Shown here: one piece after another, positions 1-9,928 of the stretch | Position numbering within the stretch: position 1 is the stretch's first letter | How the letters are laid out: every line of letters starts with the position of its first letter | Source of the DNA: Palleronia caenipelagi | GTDB lineage: Bacteria > Pseudomonadota > Alphaproteobacteria > Rhodobacterales > Rhodobacteraceae | NCBI RefSeq assembly: GCF_007004065.1 | Contig: NZ_VFSV01000017.1 | Span: forward strand, 1-61,733 | Direction: 5' to 3' | DNA length: 61,733 nucleotides | Translations under genes and position numbers: made by a program | Notes under the pieces: model-generated | Databases searched by the model: none | Told to the model about the DNA's origin: nothing | The model's input: only the letters and a program-made list of their open reading frames with translations

Positions 1-175
1 TCGGCGTGGCAGGGCGACCGGTCTGCGACAGGAACAACCCGGCCCGTTCCCGCTCGAACACCTCCCGGTCGATCAGAGCGGCGAGCTTCACCAGTTCGTG
101 GCGCATGTCGATCATCCCGACCCGTCGCGCGCGCAGCAGATCATCCTGCTCCGGGGAAGGCTTTCCGGGCTTCAT
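1..175 (-). pseudogene. IS5-family transposase N-terminus, cut by window edge
   Basis: The minus strand opens with an ATG at 175 and reads 58 codons off the left edge of the window. The residues RHELVKLAALID and GRPATP match the N-terminal (DUF772-type) region of IS5-group transposases. The rest of the gene lies outside the window, so I cannot say whether the element is intact. Its upstream end probably lies within 176-290. It directly abuts a second, unrelated transposase remnant, so the spot is a nested or mosaic IS site. Confidence 0.6.
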
Positions 176-289
176 ATCGCAGCTCGAAATTGCAGGGGTC
201 CGGCTGCAAAAATACCAAATGCTGCGCCTGAAACCTGACGGAGACACTGTGTTATATCGCAAAAACAATGGGATGGGTGTTGTTCAGGG

Positions 290-676
290 CGAACCAATTA
301 TCCTGACCCGAACCGGGGGGCGACGGGCAAGGTCACGGCCCGCTACCGCGCACTAAAAGACGTCTGGCAGGCGTGCCCCTCGAAAGCCAGATGCTGCCCC
401 AACGCCGATGCCAGACAGATCACGCGCGAAGAGCATGAAGACGCCCGCCAGGTCGCCCGGGATCTGGCTGAGACCGACGACTATGTCATCGCGATGAAGC
501 TGCGAAAGAAAGTCGAGATGCTCTTTGCCCACCTCAAACGCATCCTCGGGCTGGGACGACTTCGATTACGCGGCCCATGCGGCGCTAGCGACGAATGCCT
601 CCTCGCCGCAACAGCCCAGAACCTCCGCAAACTCGCCAAGATCTTCCCCGCACCGCAGCATCTGCGGGAAGCCTGA
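290..676 (+). pseudogene. IS1182-type transposase, C-terminal fragment
   Basis: Reading the frame upstream of the ATG at 494 gives an open stretch with CPSKARCCPNADARQI, then RKKVEMLFAHLKRILGL and AATAQNLRKLAK, ending at a TGA at 674-676. This order is the C-terminal third of IS1182-family DDE transposases, including the cysteine cluster and the last catalytic-domain helix. The N-terminal two thirds are missing, so the gene is a remnant and cannot make an active enzyme. The left boundary is approximate because the frame runs into the neighbouring IS5 end. Confidence 0.7.
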
Positions 677-1099
677 TCAGAAAAGGCACTCGCGCCGTCC
701 TCAGATCGACTGTTTCTGCGCTCGCAATGCGTTGTTTTTTCGCAGAATCAGCCAATAGCTAGTGCTCCCGTGGATGGCCTCCTTCGCCCCGAGGCCGGGC
801 TTGAGTGACGGAGAATTCGGCACGCTGACAGAATAGCTGCAGATAGATAGAACGGATCTGGCGAGACGAATCGTCTCTGAGGACCGGCCGCTGGCGGTCG
901 GGTTGAACCGGCGTAATGGGACGGTGGGGCGGTGCTAGCCTAAATGGCTCGGCAGATCCGTGTGGCCCGTTCACAGAATTATTGGATTCGGCCTTCAAAT
1001 TGGTGGGACACGGTTCTTTTATGCCATTGAAATATAACGGGCATATAGTGGTCCGCGCAAAATATTAAGATATTGATATTGGACCAGAAAATAACCTTT
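677..1099. other. Gene-poor stretch after the IS remnant
   Basis: I see no convincing gene in these 420 bases. The first part is probably the terminal region of the IS1182-like remnant. The last 100 bases before the tRNA are AT-rich (runs such as aaatattaagatattgatat), downstream of the minus-strand tRNA. The 79-codon open frame on the minus strand has no recognisable content. Confidence 0.4.
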
Positions 1100-1176
1100 T
1101 GGTAGGCCCGGAGGGACTTGAACCCCCAACCAAAGCGTTATGAGCGCTCTGCTCTAACCAATTGAGCTACAGGCCC
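1100..1176 (-). tRNA. tRNA-Ile2 (anticodon CAU)
   Basis: The minus strand folds as a complete 77-nt tRNA with encoded CCA. It starts GGGCCTGTAGCTC, has D-arm GCTCAATTGGTTAGAGC, anticodon stem GAGCG/CGCTT with loop CTCATAA, and T-arm GGGGGTTCAAGTCCC. The anticodon is CAU. The body resembles alphaproteobacterial tRNA-Ile(GAU) more than the elongator or initiator tRNA-Met, so I read it as the AUA-decoding isoleucine tRNA whose C34 is changed to lysidine by TilS. Elongator Met is the alternative. G1-U72 is a wobble pair. Confidence 0.85.
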
Positions 1177-1220
1177 GCCTCCTCACGGGTTAGCAGAGCC
1201 TTTCGCCACATGGAAGACGC

Positions 1221-1478
1221 TCAAAGAGGCATTTCGTCGGTGACATCCATTGGTTCGACGCTGGCCGTCGCGTTGGCGGTCGGTTGGGTGCCGTCGAGCC
1301 CAAGGATCTGCGACAACAGCGCAAACTTACGCTGTTCGTCATCAGTGAAGGTCGACGGGTCATTGTCGATCTCGGCGAGCGTGCGGACGTCGTCTGCGCT
1401 CTGTACTTCCAGAATATCGGATTGCGCAAATGCGGCGGTGGGCAGGCAAAGAGCTAAAGCAAAGAGTGCGGGTTTCAT
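1221..1478 (-). CDS. Small secreted protein of unknown function
   Basis: I start this 85-residue protein at the ATG at 1478, because the residues that follow (MKPALFALALCLPTAAFAQS) form a textbook signal peptide cleaved after AFA. A longer frame upstream is unrelated. The mature part, about 65 residues, is acidic, has no cysteines and contains no domain I recognise. It ends 45 bases from the tRNA and is divergent from purM, so the 120-base gap to purM probably carries both promoters. Function unknown; export to the periplasm is the only inference. Confidence 0.65.
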   Translation of the reverse strand: MKPALFALALCLPTAAFAQSDILEVQSADDVRTLAEIDNDPSTFTDDEQRKFALLSQILGLDGTQPTANATASVEPMDVTDEMPL

Positions 1479-1599
1479 GGCAGTGATCCCTGGTTGGTCT
1501 ATGCCTTCAAAACGCCACATTTGCGGTTTGGTTCCCTCGCCTGTTGCTGATTTTTTGTCCGCGCTGTAACGGAGCCGGGACAGCGACAGGAGAACACCG

Positions 1600-2646
1600 A
1601 TGGCCAAAGAGTCCGAAGGTCTGAGCTATGCCGAGGCCGGCGTCGATATCGAAGCGGGCAATTCCCTTGTGCGGCGGATCGGCCCCGCTGCAGCCCGCAC
1701 CGCGCGGAGCGGGACCATGGACGGGCTGGGCGGCTTTGGCGCCATGTTCGACCTGAAGGCTGCCGGCTATGAGGACCCGATCCTTGTGTCCGCCACCGAC
1801 GGGGTTGGGACCAAGCTTCGCATCGCTATCGATACGGGCGAAGTGGCGGGCGTCGGTATTGATCTCGTCGCCATGTGCGTGAACGATCTGGTGTGTCAGG
1901 GCGCCGAACCGTTGTTTTTCCTCGACTATTTCGCCACCGGCAAACTCGATGTGGACGAAGCGGCGAAGGTTATCGAGGGGATTGCCGAGGGGTGTCAGAC
2001 CGCCGGGGCCGCGCTGATCGGGGGCGAGACCGCCGAAATGCCGGGTATGTACGGGGCGGGTGATTTCGATCTGGCTGGCTTTGCCGTGGGTGCCATGGAG
2101 CGCGGTGGACACCTCCCGAGCAGCTTGGCTGAGGGTGACGTGATTATCGGCGTGGCGAGCAACGGGGTCCATTCCAACGGCTATTCGCTTGTTCGTCGGA
2201 TCGTTGAGCATGCAGGGCTGGGCTGGGACTCGGATGCACCGTTTGGCGAAGGATCGCTGGGCGCGGCCTTGCTTGCGCCGACCGCCATCTACGTGCAGCC
2301 TGCGCTGGCCGCCCATCGGGCCGGTGGCGTCCGCGGCTTCGCGCACATCACCGGCGGTGGTTTGACGGAAAACCTGCCGCGCGTTTTCCCCGATGGGCTG
2401 GGGGCACAGATCGACCTGTCGAGCTGGGATCTGCCGCCTGTCTTCCGCTGGCTCGCCGAGGCCGGCGGCGTGGCAGAGGCCGAAATGCTCAAGACCTTCA
2501 ATTGCGGCATCGGTTTCTGCGTTGTGGCTGACCCGGACCGGGCGGAGTCGATCATCGCGGGTTTCGCCGAAGCGGGCCATGATGCCCGGGTCATCGGGTC
2601 AGTGACCGGAACCGAGGGCGTCGCATATGAGGGGGCGCTGTTGTGA
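1600..2646 (+). CDS. purM: Phosphoribosylformylglycinamidine cyclo-ligase
   Basis: PurM closes the imidazole ring of purines: it converts formylglycinamidine ribonucleotide and ATP to aminoimidazole ribonucleotide in the cytoplasm. The 348-residue product has the normal family length. Visible signatures are [11 protein letters not shown] (41-51), the ATP-binding ATDGVGTK (65-72) and [11 protein letters not shown] (141-151). An aggagaac ribosome site precedes the ATG. The stop overlaps the purN start by four bases (GTGA), so the two are translationally coupled, the usual alphaproteobacterial purMN arrangement. Confidence 0.97.
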   Translation: MAKESEGLSYAEAGVDIEAGNSLVRRIGPAAARTARSGTMDGLGGFGAMFDLKAAGYEDPILVSATDGVGTKLRIAIDTGEVAGVGIDLVAMCVNDLVCQGAEPLFFLDYFATGKLDVDEAAKVIEGIAEGCQTAGAALIGGETAEMPGMYGAGDFDLAGFAVGAMERGGHLPSSLAEGDVIIGVASNGVHSNGYSLVRRIVEHAGLGWDSDAPFGEGSLGAALLAPTAIYVQPALAAHRAGGVRGFAHITGGGLTENLPRVFPDGLGAQIDLSSWDLPPVFRWLAEAGGVAEAEMLKTFNCGIGFCVVADPDRAESIIAGFAEAGHDARVIGSVTGTEGVAYEGALL

Positions 2647-3230
2647 AACGCGTCGCCATCCTGATCTCTGGAGGCGGGTCGAACATGCTCCGACTCGTCG
2701 AGAGCATGGAGGGCGATCACCCGGCGCGCCCCTGTCTGGTGCTGTCCAATGATCCTGAGGCGGGTGGTCTGGCCAGGGCTGAGGCTTTGGGGGTGCCGAC
2801 AGCAGCAGTGGACCATCGCCCGTTTGGAAAAGATCGCGCAGCATTCGAGGCAGCCTTGTCCGGACCGCTGGAGGCCGCTGCGCCGGACCTGATCTGTCTG
2901 GCGGGCTTCATGCGAATTTTGACGCCGGGATTTGTCTCGAAATGGGCCGGGCGGATGCTGAATATCCACCCATCTCTGCTGCCGAAATATACAGGGCTCC
3001 ATACCCATGCCCGCGCCATCGCGGCCGGAGATACCGAGGCGGGCTGCACGGTTCATGAGGTTACCGCCGATCTGGACGAAGGCCCGATCCTCGGGCAGGC
3101 GCGCGTGCCGGTGCAACCGGACGATACGCCCGACACACTGGCCGCGCGGGTGCTGACTGCTGAGCATCGTCTGTACCCCGCCGTGTTGCGGCGTGTGGCC
3201 GGGGGGAACCGGGAGCTGCTCACCCTCTGA
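2643..3230 (+). CDS. purN: Phosphoribosylglycinamide formyltransferase
   Basis: PurN transfers a formyl group from 10-formyl-THF to glycinamide ribonucleotide, two steps before PurM in the same pathway. The 195-residue protein has the phosphate-binding GGGSNM near residue 10, the catalytic NIHPS motif (Asn107, His109) and the aspartate-rich loop ADLDEGP around 142-148. It uses a GTG start that overlaps the purM stop, which fixes the start and implies coupled translation. It draws on the folate one-carbon pool, like MetF elsewhere in this window. Confidence 0.96.
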   Translation: MKRVAILISGGGSNMLRLVESMEGDHPARPCLVLSNDPEAGGLARAEALGVPTAAVDHRPFGKDRAAFEAALSGPLEAAAPDLICLAGFMRILTPGFVSKWAGRMLNIHPSLLPKYTGLHTHARAIAAGDTEAGCTVHEVTADLDEGPILGQARVPVQPDDTPDTLAARVLTAEHRLYPAVLRRVAGGNRELLTL

Positions 3231-3341
3231 GCGAAAGCAGTGGCGCGAACACGCCAGCCCATCGGAACTTGGCCGCACAGCCTTCCTTTCGTCCCGCCGA
3301 GGATTTATCAGAGCGGGAACATAAGGAGGGCCGCGCGCGCC

Positions 3342-4502
3342 ATGATCACCATCACCAAGACCGAAGATCTTGCACGCTTTTGCGAGCGGGCTCGCAGCCA
3401 GCCATATGTGACAGTCGACACGGAGTTTCTGCGCGAGCGGACCTATTATTCCAAACTCTGCCTCGTCCAGCTGGCCATTCCCGGGAACAGTGAAGAAGAC
3501 GCGGTCCTGGTGGACCCTCTGGCCGGGGATCTGTCGCTGGAGCCGCTTTACGAGCTCTTCCGCGACACCTCGGTGGTCAAAGTCTTCCACGCGGCGCGGC
3601 AGGATATAGAGATCTTCGTCCACGACGCCCATGTGGTGCCCGAGCCGCTTTTCGACACGCAGGTCGCGGCGATGGTCTGTGGCTATGGCGAGCAGGTCGG
3701 CTATGAGACCCTCGTCCGCAAGATCGCCAAGGCGGAGATCGACAAATCCTCTCGCTTTACCGACTGGTCTCGTCGCCCCCTGACCGACGCCCAGAAGACC
3801 TATGCGCTGGCCGATGTGACCCATCTGCGAAAGATCTACGAGCATCTGGCGAAGACCATCGAGACCAATGGCCGGACCGCCTGGGTCGATGAGGAGCTGG
3901 CGGTTCTCACCGATCCGCAGACCTATATCACCCGTCCCGAAGATGCGTGGAAACGGGTCAAGACACGGACGCAGACGGGCAAGTTCCTGGCTCTGGTGCG
4001 TGAGCTTGCGGCGTTCCGCGAAGGTTACGCGCAGGCGCGCAACGTGCCCCGCAGCCGGGTCTATAAGGATGATGCGCTGGTCGAGCTCGCCTCGGTCAAG
4101 CCGCGCAGCATGAAGGATCTGGGCCGCTCTCGGCTGCTGCTCCGTGAGGCGCGGCAGGGAGAAATCGCCGAGGGCATCCTCGCCGCCATCGAGCGCGGTC
4201 TGGCCGTCAAGCCAGAGGACTACCCGGAGACGCCCCGCTCGAAGGCCCAGTTGCAGGTTAATCCGGCTCTGGCCGATCTCCTCCGGGTGCTTCTGAAGGC
4301 GAAGGCCGAGAGCGCTGGTGTCGCACAAAAGCTCATCGCTACGGCGCCGGAACTCGATGAGATGGCCGCCGGGAACCGGGACCTCCCGGCGATGACGGGC
4401 TGGCGCCGCAAGGTGTTCGGAGAGGATGCCGAGCGGTTGATCGATGGAAAAATCGCTCTGGCGGCCAAGGGCAGCGATGTAGTGGTGCTCCGGATCGACT
4501 GA
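3342..4502 (+). CDS. rnd: Ribonuclease D
   Basis: RNase D is a 3'-5' exoribonuclease that trims tRNA and other stable RNA precursors. I place the start at the ATG at 3342, which has the strong ribosome site aaggagg 13 bases upstream, rather than at the earlier 3240 frame start. The 386-residue product has the DEDD exonuclease fold: VDTEF with Asp26 and Glu28 (ExoI), HAARQDIEIF (ExoII) and the ADVTHLRKIY stretch (ExoIII), followed by an HRDC nucleic-acid-binding domain around 205-285. It follows purN by 111 bases and may have its own promoter. Confidence 0.95.
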   Translation: MITITKTEDLARFCERARSQPYVTVDTEFLRERTYYSKLCLVQLAIPGNSEEDAVLVDPLAGDLSLEPLYELFRDTSVVKVFHAARQDIEIFVHDAHVVPEPLFDTQVAAMVCGYGEQVGYETLVRKIAKAEIDKSSRFTDWSRRPLTDAQKTYALADVTHLRKIYEHLAKTIETNGRTAWVDEELAVLTDPQTYITRPEDAWKRVKTRTQTGKFLALVRELAAFREGYAQARNVPRSRVYKDDALVELASVKPRSMKDLGRSRLLLREARQGEIAEGILAAIERGLAVKPEDYPETPRSKAQLQVNPALADLLRVLLKAKAESAGVAQKLIATAPELDEMAAGNRDLPAMTGWRRKVFGEDAERLIDGKIALAAKGSDVVVLRID

Positions 4503-4516
4503 TCCGGGCTGCCCTG

Positions 4517-4921
4517 TCAGCGACGGACAGCCTGTGCGTTGCGGGCGGCCGAGACGCGGATCTCCCGCACTCCGATCAGGTTTTGATTGCTGACCACGGT
4601 GGCCACGGTGACCTCGCGTGACCGCGGGGTGGACACGCGGGTCGCCTCGACGGGTTCTCCGATTTCGAAAACGTAGCTGAGGGTCGACGGGTCGCCATCT
4701 GGCAACGGAACCAGCGCACCGCTGTGATATCCCTGACGATCGGCCAGCCCGGTGGCCCGGATAACCGCACCCGAGGGCGTCTGGGACACGGCGAGGGTCT
4801 GGATCTCCGCAATCAGCGTGGCGCTTTCGACCGGTTCGCTGGTCTCGTTTCCGCCGATCCCCAGCGTCGCGCACCCCGCCAGCGCCACTGCGCTCAGTGT
4901 TCCGATAACAATGCCGCGCAT
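4517..4921 (-). CDS. Small outer-membrane-type lipoprotein
   Basis: The 134-residue product begins with a short hydrophobic leader ending in the lipobox LAGC (Cys17), so it should be exported, lipidated and anchored in a membrane. The mature part has repeated beta-type stretches (SYVFEIGEPVEATRV, REVTVATVVSNQNLIG) but no domain I recognise. It converges with rnd, with only 14 bases between the stops. Function unknown. Confidence 0.75.
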   Translation of the reverse strand: MRGIVIGTLSAVALAGCATLGIGGNETSEPVESATLIAEIQTLAVSQTPSGAVIRATGLADRQGYHSGALVPLPDGDPSTLSYVFEIGEPVEATRVSTPRSREVTVATVVSNQNLIGVREIRVSAARNAQAVRR

Positions 4922-5053
4922 GTGGCGTCCTCACTTCGTTCCGATCTCTGGTCTCCGGGTTAGCGCATCGCCGCAGCAGAGAAAAGCGCCCCGTCCCCGG
5001 TTGCACAGCCTGCGCCGCCCGCCTAATTGCAGAGCATCTGAGGGAGACCCGAG

Positions 5054-5458
5054 ATGGCCAGCGCTGCGTTCGAAGAGATTGTCGACACTTTTGCCTTTCT
5101 GGACGATTGGGAAGATCGCTATCGTCACGTGATCGAAATGGGTCGCGATATGCCGCCGCTCGATGACGCCCTCAAAGTTCCGGCGACCAAGGTCGAGGGC
5201 TGCGCAAGTCAGGTCTGGCTGGTCCCGGATGTCACCGGCGAGACCTTCACCTTTCAGGGCGATTCGGACGCGATGATCGTCAAGGGGCTGATCGCCATTC
5301 TGCACGCGCTCTATGCCGGGCAGCCGGTCGCTGAGGTGCATGGGATCGACGCTGAGGCGGAACTTGCACGGCTGGGGCTGAACGATCACCTCTCGTCGCA
5401 GCGCTCGAACGGGCTGCGGGCGATGGTGGACCGGATCCGCAACGTCACCGCGCGCTAG
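5054..5458 (+). CDS. sufE: SufE-family sulfur acceptor
   Basis: SufE takes persulfide sulfur from the cysteine desulfurase SufS and passes it to the Fe-S scaffold. The 134-residue protein has the family length and the sulfur-carrying cysteine in VEGCASQVW (Cys50), on the loop where E. coli SufE has Cys51. An agggagac ribosome site precedes the ATG. It stands alone, away from any suf operon in this window; the SufT-like gene at 53.1 kb is its nearest functional relative here. Confidence 0.93.
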   Translation: MASAAFEEIVDTFAFLDDWEDRYRHVIEMGRDMPPLDDALKVPATKVEGCASQVWLVPDVTGETFTFQGDSDAMIVKGLIAILHALYAGQPVAEVHGIDAEAELARLGLNDHLSSQRSNGLRAMVDRIRNVTAR

Positions 5459-5461
5459 GCC

Positions 5462-6157
5462 TCAGGCATCCTGCAACGCGGGCACCAGGTCACCATAGCC
5501 GGTCTGCCGCCGCTCAAAGGCGAGACCCAGCCGGTCCGCCGCCGCCTGGGCGGCCTCAGTCAGTTTTGGATCGTCGGTCTGGGCCAGATAGACCAGCTTT
5601 TCGTAATTCCCGAAATAGATGTCCCGTAACTCCGGGTGGCGATCCAGTCCGAGGGGCCGCGTGACAAAGGCGTCGAACTGCCGGGCCAGAAAATCAGTCA
5701 GGTAGAAGGCGGCGATTTCGTCCTCAGCCACCGCGTCGAACGTCTCGACACCGCTGAAAAACGCGTAACAATGGGCGCCGGGCAGGCGTGTTGCGCCGGT
5801 CTCCGCGCACACGCGATCAATCTCTCCGCCCGTACCACAATCGCCATAGCCCACGATAATTCGATCGTAGTTAGGCTGATGCTTTGCGATCGCCGCACGC
5901 AGGGCAGGAGCGATGCGATCGGGTGTATTATGGAGGATCGCAGGGAGGCAGGCGAGATCCAGATGATCCAGCCCGTTCAGACGGATCAGCGCCATGACTT
6001 CGCGCGCGATGGCGCCACAGGCCAAAACCAGCACACGACCTTGACCTCTTGGCGCGAGACCGGATTCCGTCAGAGCCGCGTCGGTCGCAGGGGCCGTTAC
6101 TTCCGGTAGAGCCAGCGTCCCGTCACGGCCGACGCTGCCAGAGCCGGGACGAACCAC
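5462..6157 (-). CDS. DUF1638 family protein
   Basis: From about residue 40 the sequence carries DUF1638 features: RVLVLACGAIAREV, IVGYGDCGTGGEI, HCYAFFSG and FYLTDFLARQFD. DUF1638 is of unknown biochemical function. It is recurrently found next to methyl-corrinoid proteins, as here, so a role in corrinoid methyl transfer is a contextual guess. The start is unclear. The frame is open to an ATG at 6268, but that stretch is Arg/Ser-rich and is the shadow of the small membrane gene at 6097-6255. I use the GTG at 6157; the true start may lie even closer to residue 40. Confidence 0.8.
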   Translation of the reverse strand: MVRPGSGSVGRDGTLALPEVTAPATDAALTESGLAPRGQGRVLVLACGAIAREVMALIRLNGLDHLDLACLPAILHNTPDRIAPALRAAIAKHQPNYDRIIVGYGDCGTGGEIDRVCAETGATRLPGAHCYAFFSGVETFDAVAEDEIAAFYLTDFLARQFDAFVTRPLGLDRHPELRDIYFGNYEKLVYLAQTDDPKLTEAAQAAADRLGLAFERRQTGYGDLVPALQDA

Positions 6158-6255
6158 AGGATCGGATCCAGAAGCGCTCCCGCTTCGGAGGCTGCGAACA
6201 GTGTGGCGCCTGCTGCGGCGACGATTGCCACTAGCAGAATCAGGAGACGGATCAT
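6097..6255 (-). CDS. 52-residue two-helix membrane protein
   Basis: An ATG at 6255 opens a 52-codon frame that ends at a TAA at 6097. The product starts MIRLLILLVAIVAAAGATLF, has a second hydrophobic stretch PILWFVPALAASAVT, and ends with basic residues (GRWLYRK). This is the layout of a small inner-membrane protein with two helices. It sits just upstream of DUF1638 in another frame, and the two may overlap slightly. I do not recognise a family. Coding is supported by the clean hydrophobic pattern in this frame and the poor composition of the overlapping one. Confidence 0.6.
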   Translation of the reverse strand: MIRLLILLVAIVAAAGATLFAASEAGALLDPILWFVPALAASAVTGRWLYRK

Positions 6256-6360
6256 GAGGCGTTACCATTATTCGTGTTCTTACCTGCGAAGATGGCTAAA
6301 AAATCGAATTTAATAAACTATCCTGACGGATGGATGTCAGCGAGTTTGGACAGGTTTTGA

Positions 6361-6390
6361 CAAAAAAAGAGGGGCAATCCTGCCCCTCTG
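6361..6390 (-). terminator. Intrinsic terminator of the corrinoid-protein gene
   Basis: On the minus strand GAGGGGCA, loop GGAT and TGCCCCTC form an 8-bp GC-rich stem followed directly by a run of seven T. It lies 30 bases after the corrinoid-protein stop, so it should end that transcript and separate it from the DUF1638 pair downstream. Confidence 0.85.
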
Positions 6391-6419
6391 TCCCGATCTG
6401 CCGGGTTTGATCGTGCCGG

Positions 6420-7124
6420 TCAGGAGGCTGTCATCTGGTTGTGGCGCCGCTTGATGAAATCCTTGGCCATTTCCACTGCCACGGCAGCATCGCGGCAGTA
6501 CCCGTCCGCGCCGATGGCTTTGCCGAACTCTTCATTCAACGGTGCGCCACCCACCAGCACGACGTAATCATCGCGCAGGCCCTTTTCGACCATCGTGTCG
6601 ATCACGACTTTCATGTAAGGCATGGTGGTGGTCAGGAGCGCGGACATTCCGAGAATATCCGGCTGCTCTTGTTCAAGCGCCTCCAGGTAATTCTCGACCG
6701 GGTTGTTGATCCCGAGATCGACCACCTCAAACCCGGCGCCTTCCATCATCATCGCCACGAGGTTCTTGCCGATGTCATGGATGTCGCCCTTCACCGTGCC
6801 GATGACCATCTTGCCCATGCGCGGTGCACCTGTCTCGGCCAGCAGCGGCTTCAGAATCGCCATGCCTCCCTTCATCGCGTTGGCCGACAGGAGCACCTCG
6901 GGGACGAACAGAATGCCGTCGCGGAAGTCATTCCCGACAATGGTCATACCGGCCACAAGGGCTTCGGTCAGGATCCGATAGGGCGCCCAGCCCCGTTCGA
7001 GAAGGATATTCACCCCTTCCTCGATCTCCGGCTTCATCCCGTCATAGAGGTCGTCCATCATCTGTTCGACGAGTTCCTCGTCATTCAGTTCGGACAGGAT
7101 CAGATCTTCTTCTTCGTCTGACAT
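6420..7124 (-). CDS. Methyl-corrinoid (B12-binding) protein
   Basis: This 234-residue protein is a MtbC/MttC-type corrinoid carrier that would hold cobalamin as a methyl shuttle between a methyltransferase pair in the cytoplasm. It has an N-terminal helical cap (about 1-95) and a C-terminal Rossmann-like B12 domain with the base-off motif GDIHDIGKN (His116 as the lower cobalt ligand), then SALLTTTM and VGGAPLNEEF. The partner methyltransferase is not adjacent. Bmt lies 1.2 kb away on the same strand beyond a plus-strand gene, and DUF1638 follows after a terminator. The substrate cannot be told from sequence. Confidence 0.93.
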   Translation of the reverse strand: MSDEEEDLILSELNDEELVEQMMDDLYDGMKPEIEEGVNILLERGWAPYRILTEALVAGMTIVGNDFRDGILFVPEVLLSANAMKGGMAILKPLLAETGAPRMGKMVIGTVKGDIHDIGKNLVAMMMEGAGFEVVDLGINNPVENYLEALEQEQPDILGMSALLTTTMPYMKVVIDTMVEKGLRDDYVVLVGGAPLNEEFGKAIGADGYCRDAAVAVEMAKDFIKRRHNQMTAS

Positions 7125-7257
7125 CGCGTCACTCCCTCACGCGCAGTTCCCTGCGCCCTATTCCGGTTTCTCTCACGATCGCGGCCAATTTGCGACCATA
7201 TGCCGTCTTTTCTCGACGGGTCTTGCAAATGTTCCTGATGTGTTCCATTTTATTTCA

Positions 7258-8343
7258 ATGACTCAGGCAGATTTCAGCCGAAAAAGAGAGGCGTCTTTCG
7301 CTGGTCGCGCGACTGGTCTCAATCCGGTTTCCCGCTTTGAGATTCTCGACCGTGCGCCGGTTGATGACGGCTGGCATCGCGAAGAGCCGCCACCCATCCG
7401 GACTGCAGTCACCGAAGAGCGGCCGCGCAGCATGATCACCCGCAACAGCTCGCCCGATATCGGGTTTGACCGGTCTCTGAACCCTTATCGCGGGTGCGAG
7501 CACGGATGCATCTATTGCTTTGCGCGGCCGGGTCATGGGTATCTGGGGCTGTCGTCCGGGCTTGATTTCGAGACGAAGCTCATCGCCCGCCCTGATGCGC
7601 CGGAGGTGCTGGAGCGAGAGCTGCGCAAACTGTCCTATACGCCCGCGCCCATTGCGCTGGGGACCAACACCGATTGTTACCAGCCCATCGAGCGGGACCG
7701 CCGCGTGACGCGCGGGATTCTGGAGGTCTTGCAAAGGTTTCGACACCCGCTGATTCTCGCGACGAAGGGCGCGCTCGTCGAGCGCGACATCGATATTCTG
7801 GCGGAGATGAGCGGCGCAGGGCTGGCCTCGGTCGGGATCGGCGTGACGACGCTGGACCGGGATCTGGCGCGGCGCATGGAACCCCGCGTACCCGCGCCTC
7901 AGCGGCGGCTGCAGACCATCGAGCGTCTGGCACGTGCGGGTGTGCAGGTGAGGGTCATGGTCTCGCCGGTGGTGCCGGGCCTGACCGATCCCGAGGTCGA
8001 AGCGATCCTGACCGTCGCCCGTGACGCGGGTGCCACCAGTGCGAGCTGGGTCATGCTGCGCCTGCCCCATGAGGTCGCGCCGCTTTTCGAGGACTGGCTC
8101 GACACGGAACTGCCGGGCCGTGCGTCCAAGGTGCGGGCACGTCTGCGCGAGATGCATGGCGGCGCGCTGTACTCGGCGCGATGGCAGCACCGGATGCGCG
8201 GTGAAGGGCTGCATGCCCAGATGATCGCCAAGCGCTTTGCCCTCGCCACGCGGCGCTTGGGGCTCGCCACAGGTATGCCCGCGCTGCGCTCCGACCTGTT
8301 CGAGCGCCCCCTCGGAGACGCGCGGCAGCCGTCGCTGTTCTGA
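7258..8343 (+). CDS. PA0069-family radical SAM protein
   Basis: The 361-residue protein carries the 4Fe-4S radical SAM motif as CEHGCIYC (Cys80, 84, 87) inside NPYRGCEHGCIYCFARP. This is typical of the spore-photoproduct-lyase-like PA0069 family, whose reaction is not known. I choose the ATG at 7258 over an in-frame ATG six codons earlier, because the MTQADFSRKR start suits the family better. It is divergent from the corrinoid-protein gene and convergent with bmt. It may repair or modify nucleic acid, but that is inference only. Confidence 0.88.
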   Translation: MTQADFSRKREASFAGRATGLNPVSRFEILDRAPVDDGWHREEPPPIRTAVTEERPRSMITRNSSPDIGFDRSLNPYRGCEHGCIYCFARPGHGYLGLSSGLDFETKLIARPDAPEVLERELRKLSYTPAPIALGTNTDCYQPIERDRRVTRGILEVLQRFRHPLILATKGALVERDIDILAEMSGAGLASVGIGVTTLDRDLARRMEPRVPAPQRRLQTIERLARAGVQVRVMVSPVVPGLTDPEVEAILTVARDAGATSASWVMLRLPHEVAPLFEDWLDTELPGRASKVRARLREMHGGALYSARWQHRMRGEGLHAQMIAKRFALATRRLGLATGMPALRSDLFERPLGDARQPSLF

Positions 8344-8362
8344 CAGCACGTCCATGGCGATC

Positions 8363-9376
<1,014 letters not shown>

Positions 9377-9501
9377 GGGAGGTCCTTTTATCTGACCAAA
9401 GCCCATTGGCAGAGAGGGGCGGGGACCGCAATTGCGGATTTCTCATGACGATCTTGCGGTCCGCCGCATGTTTCTCAGACGCCGTCGCGCCAGAGGCCCG
9501 C

Positions 9502-9810
9502 TCAGTTCTCGGAGGCGGTCTCGGCCTCGACCTGGACGAGGAACTCGTTGGCCTTGTTCGACACCTCTTGCTCGGTACAACCGCTGGTGGCGATCACTTC
9601 GCTACGGAAGGCGGCGGGGCCGTTGGCGGTGTATTCGAGCTTCGTCAGGCGGTGGATTTCCTTCAGCGCCTTGTTGCCCGTCAGACCCGCCTTGCGCGCG
9701 GCCCATTCGGCGAGGCGGCGGTTGGCCATAGCCTGAAGCAGCAGCCGCGTATCTTCGTCATGGGCCCACTTCGCTTCAAACGCGCGCTCACGGTCGTCAA
9801 ACAAACTCAT
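9502..9810 (-). CDS. F1-ATPase inhibitor subunit zeta (DUF1476)
   Basis: The 102-residue alpha-helical protein starts [19 protein letters not shown], a hallmark of DUF1476, shown in Paracoccus to be the zeta subunit that blocks reverse rotation of the F1 motor. The N-terminal inhibitory helix is followed by [14 protein letters not shown] and a four-helix bundle. I use the second in-frame ATG (9810) because the family starts at MSLF. It is divergent from purC, a neighbour relationship common in Rhodobacterales. Confidence 0.92.
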   Translation of the reverse strand: MSLFDDRERAFEAKWAHDEDTRLLLQAMANRRLAEWAARKAGLTGNKALKEIHRLTKLEYTANGPAAFRSEVIATSGCTEQEVSNKANEFLVQVEAETASEN

Positions 9811-9928
9811 CCGGTTCTCCTTCGTTTTGTGCAAGCTATGCGCGGTGATGGCCGGGGCGCAAGGGCCAGTTCTTGCCCGGTTCCGCCGATTGGCCTATAG
9901 GCGGGATCGAACACAAGAGGGGGCCAGC

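Noticed and set aside
2289-5006. 905-codon open frame on the minus strand across purM, purN and rnd
   Set aside because: It is a shadow of three clear genes in GC-rich DNA; its product has odd composition and no domain.
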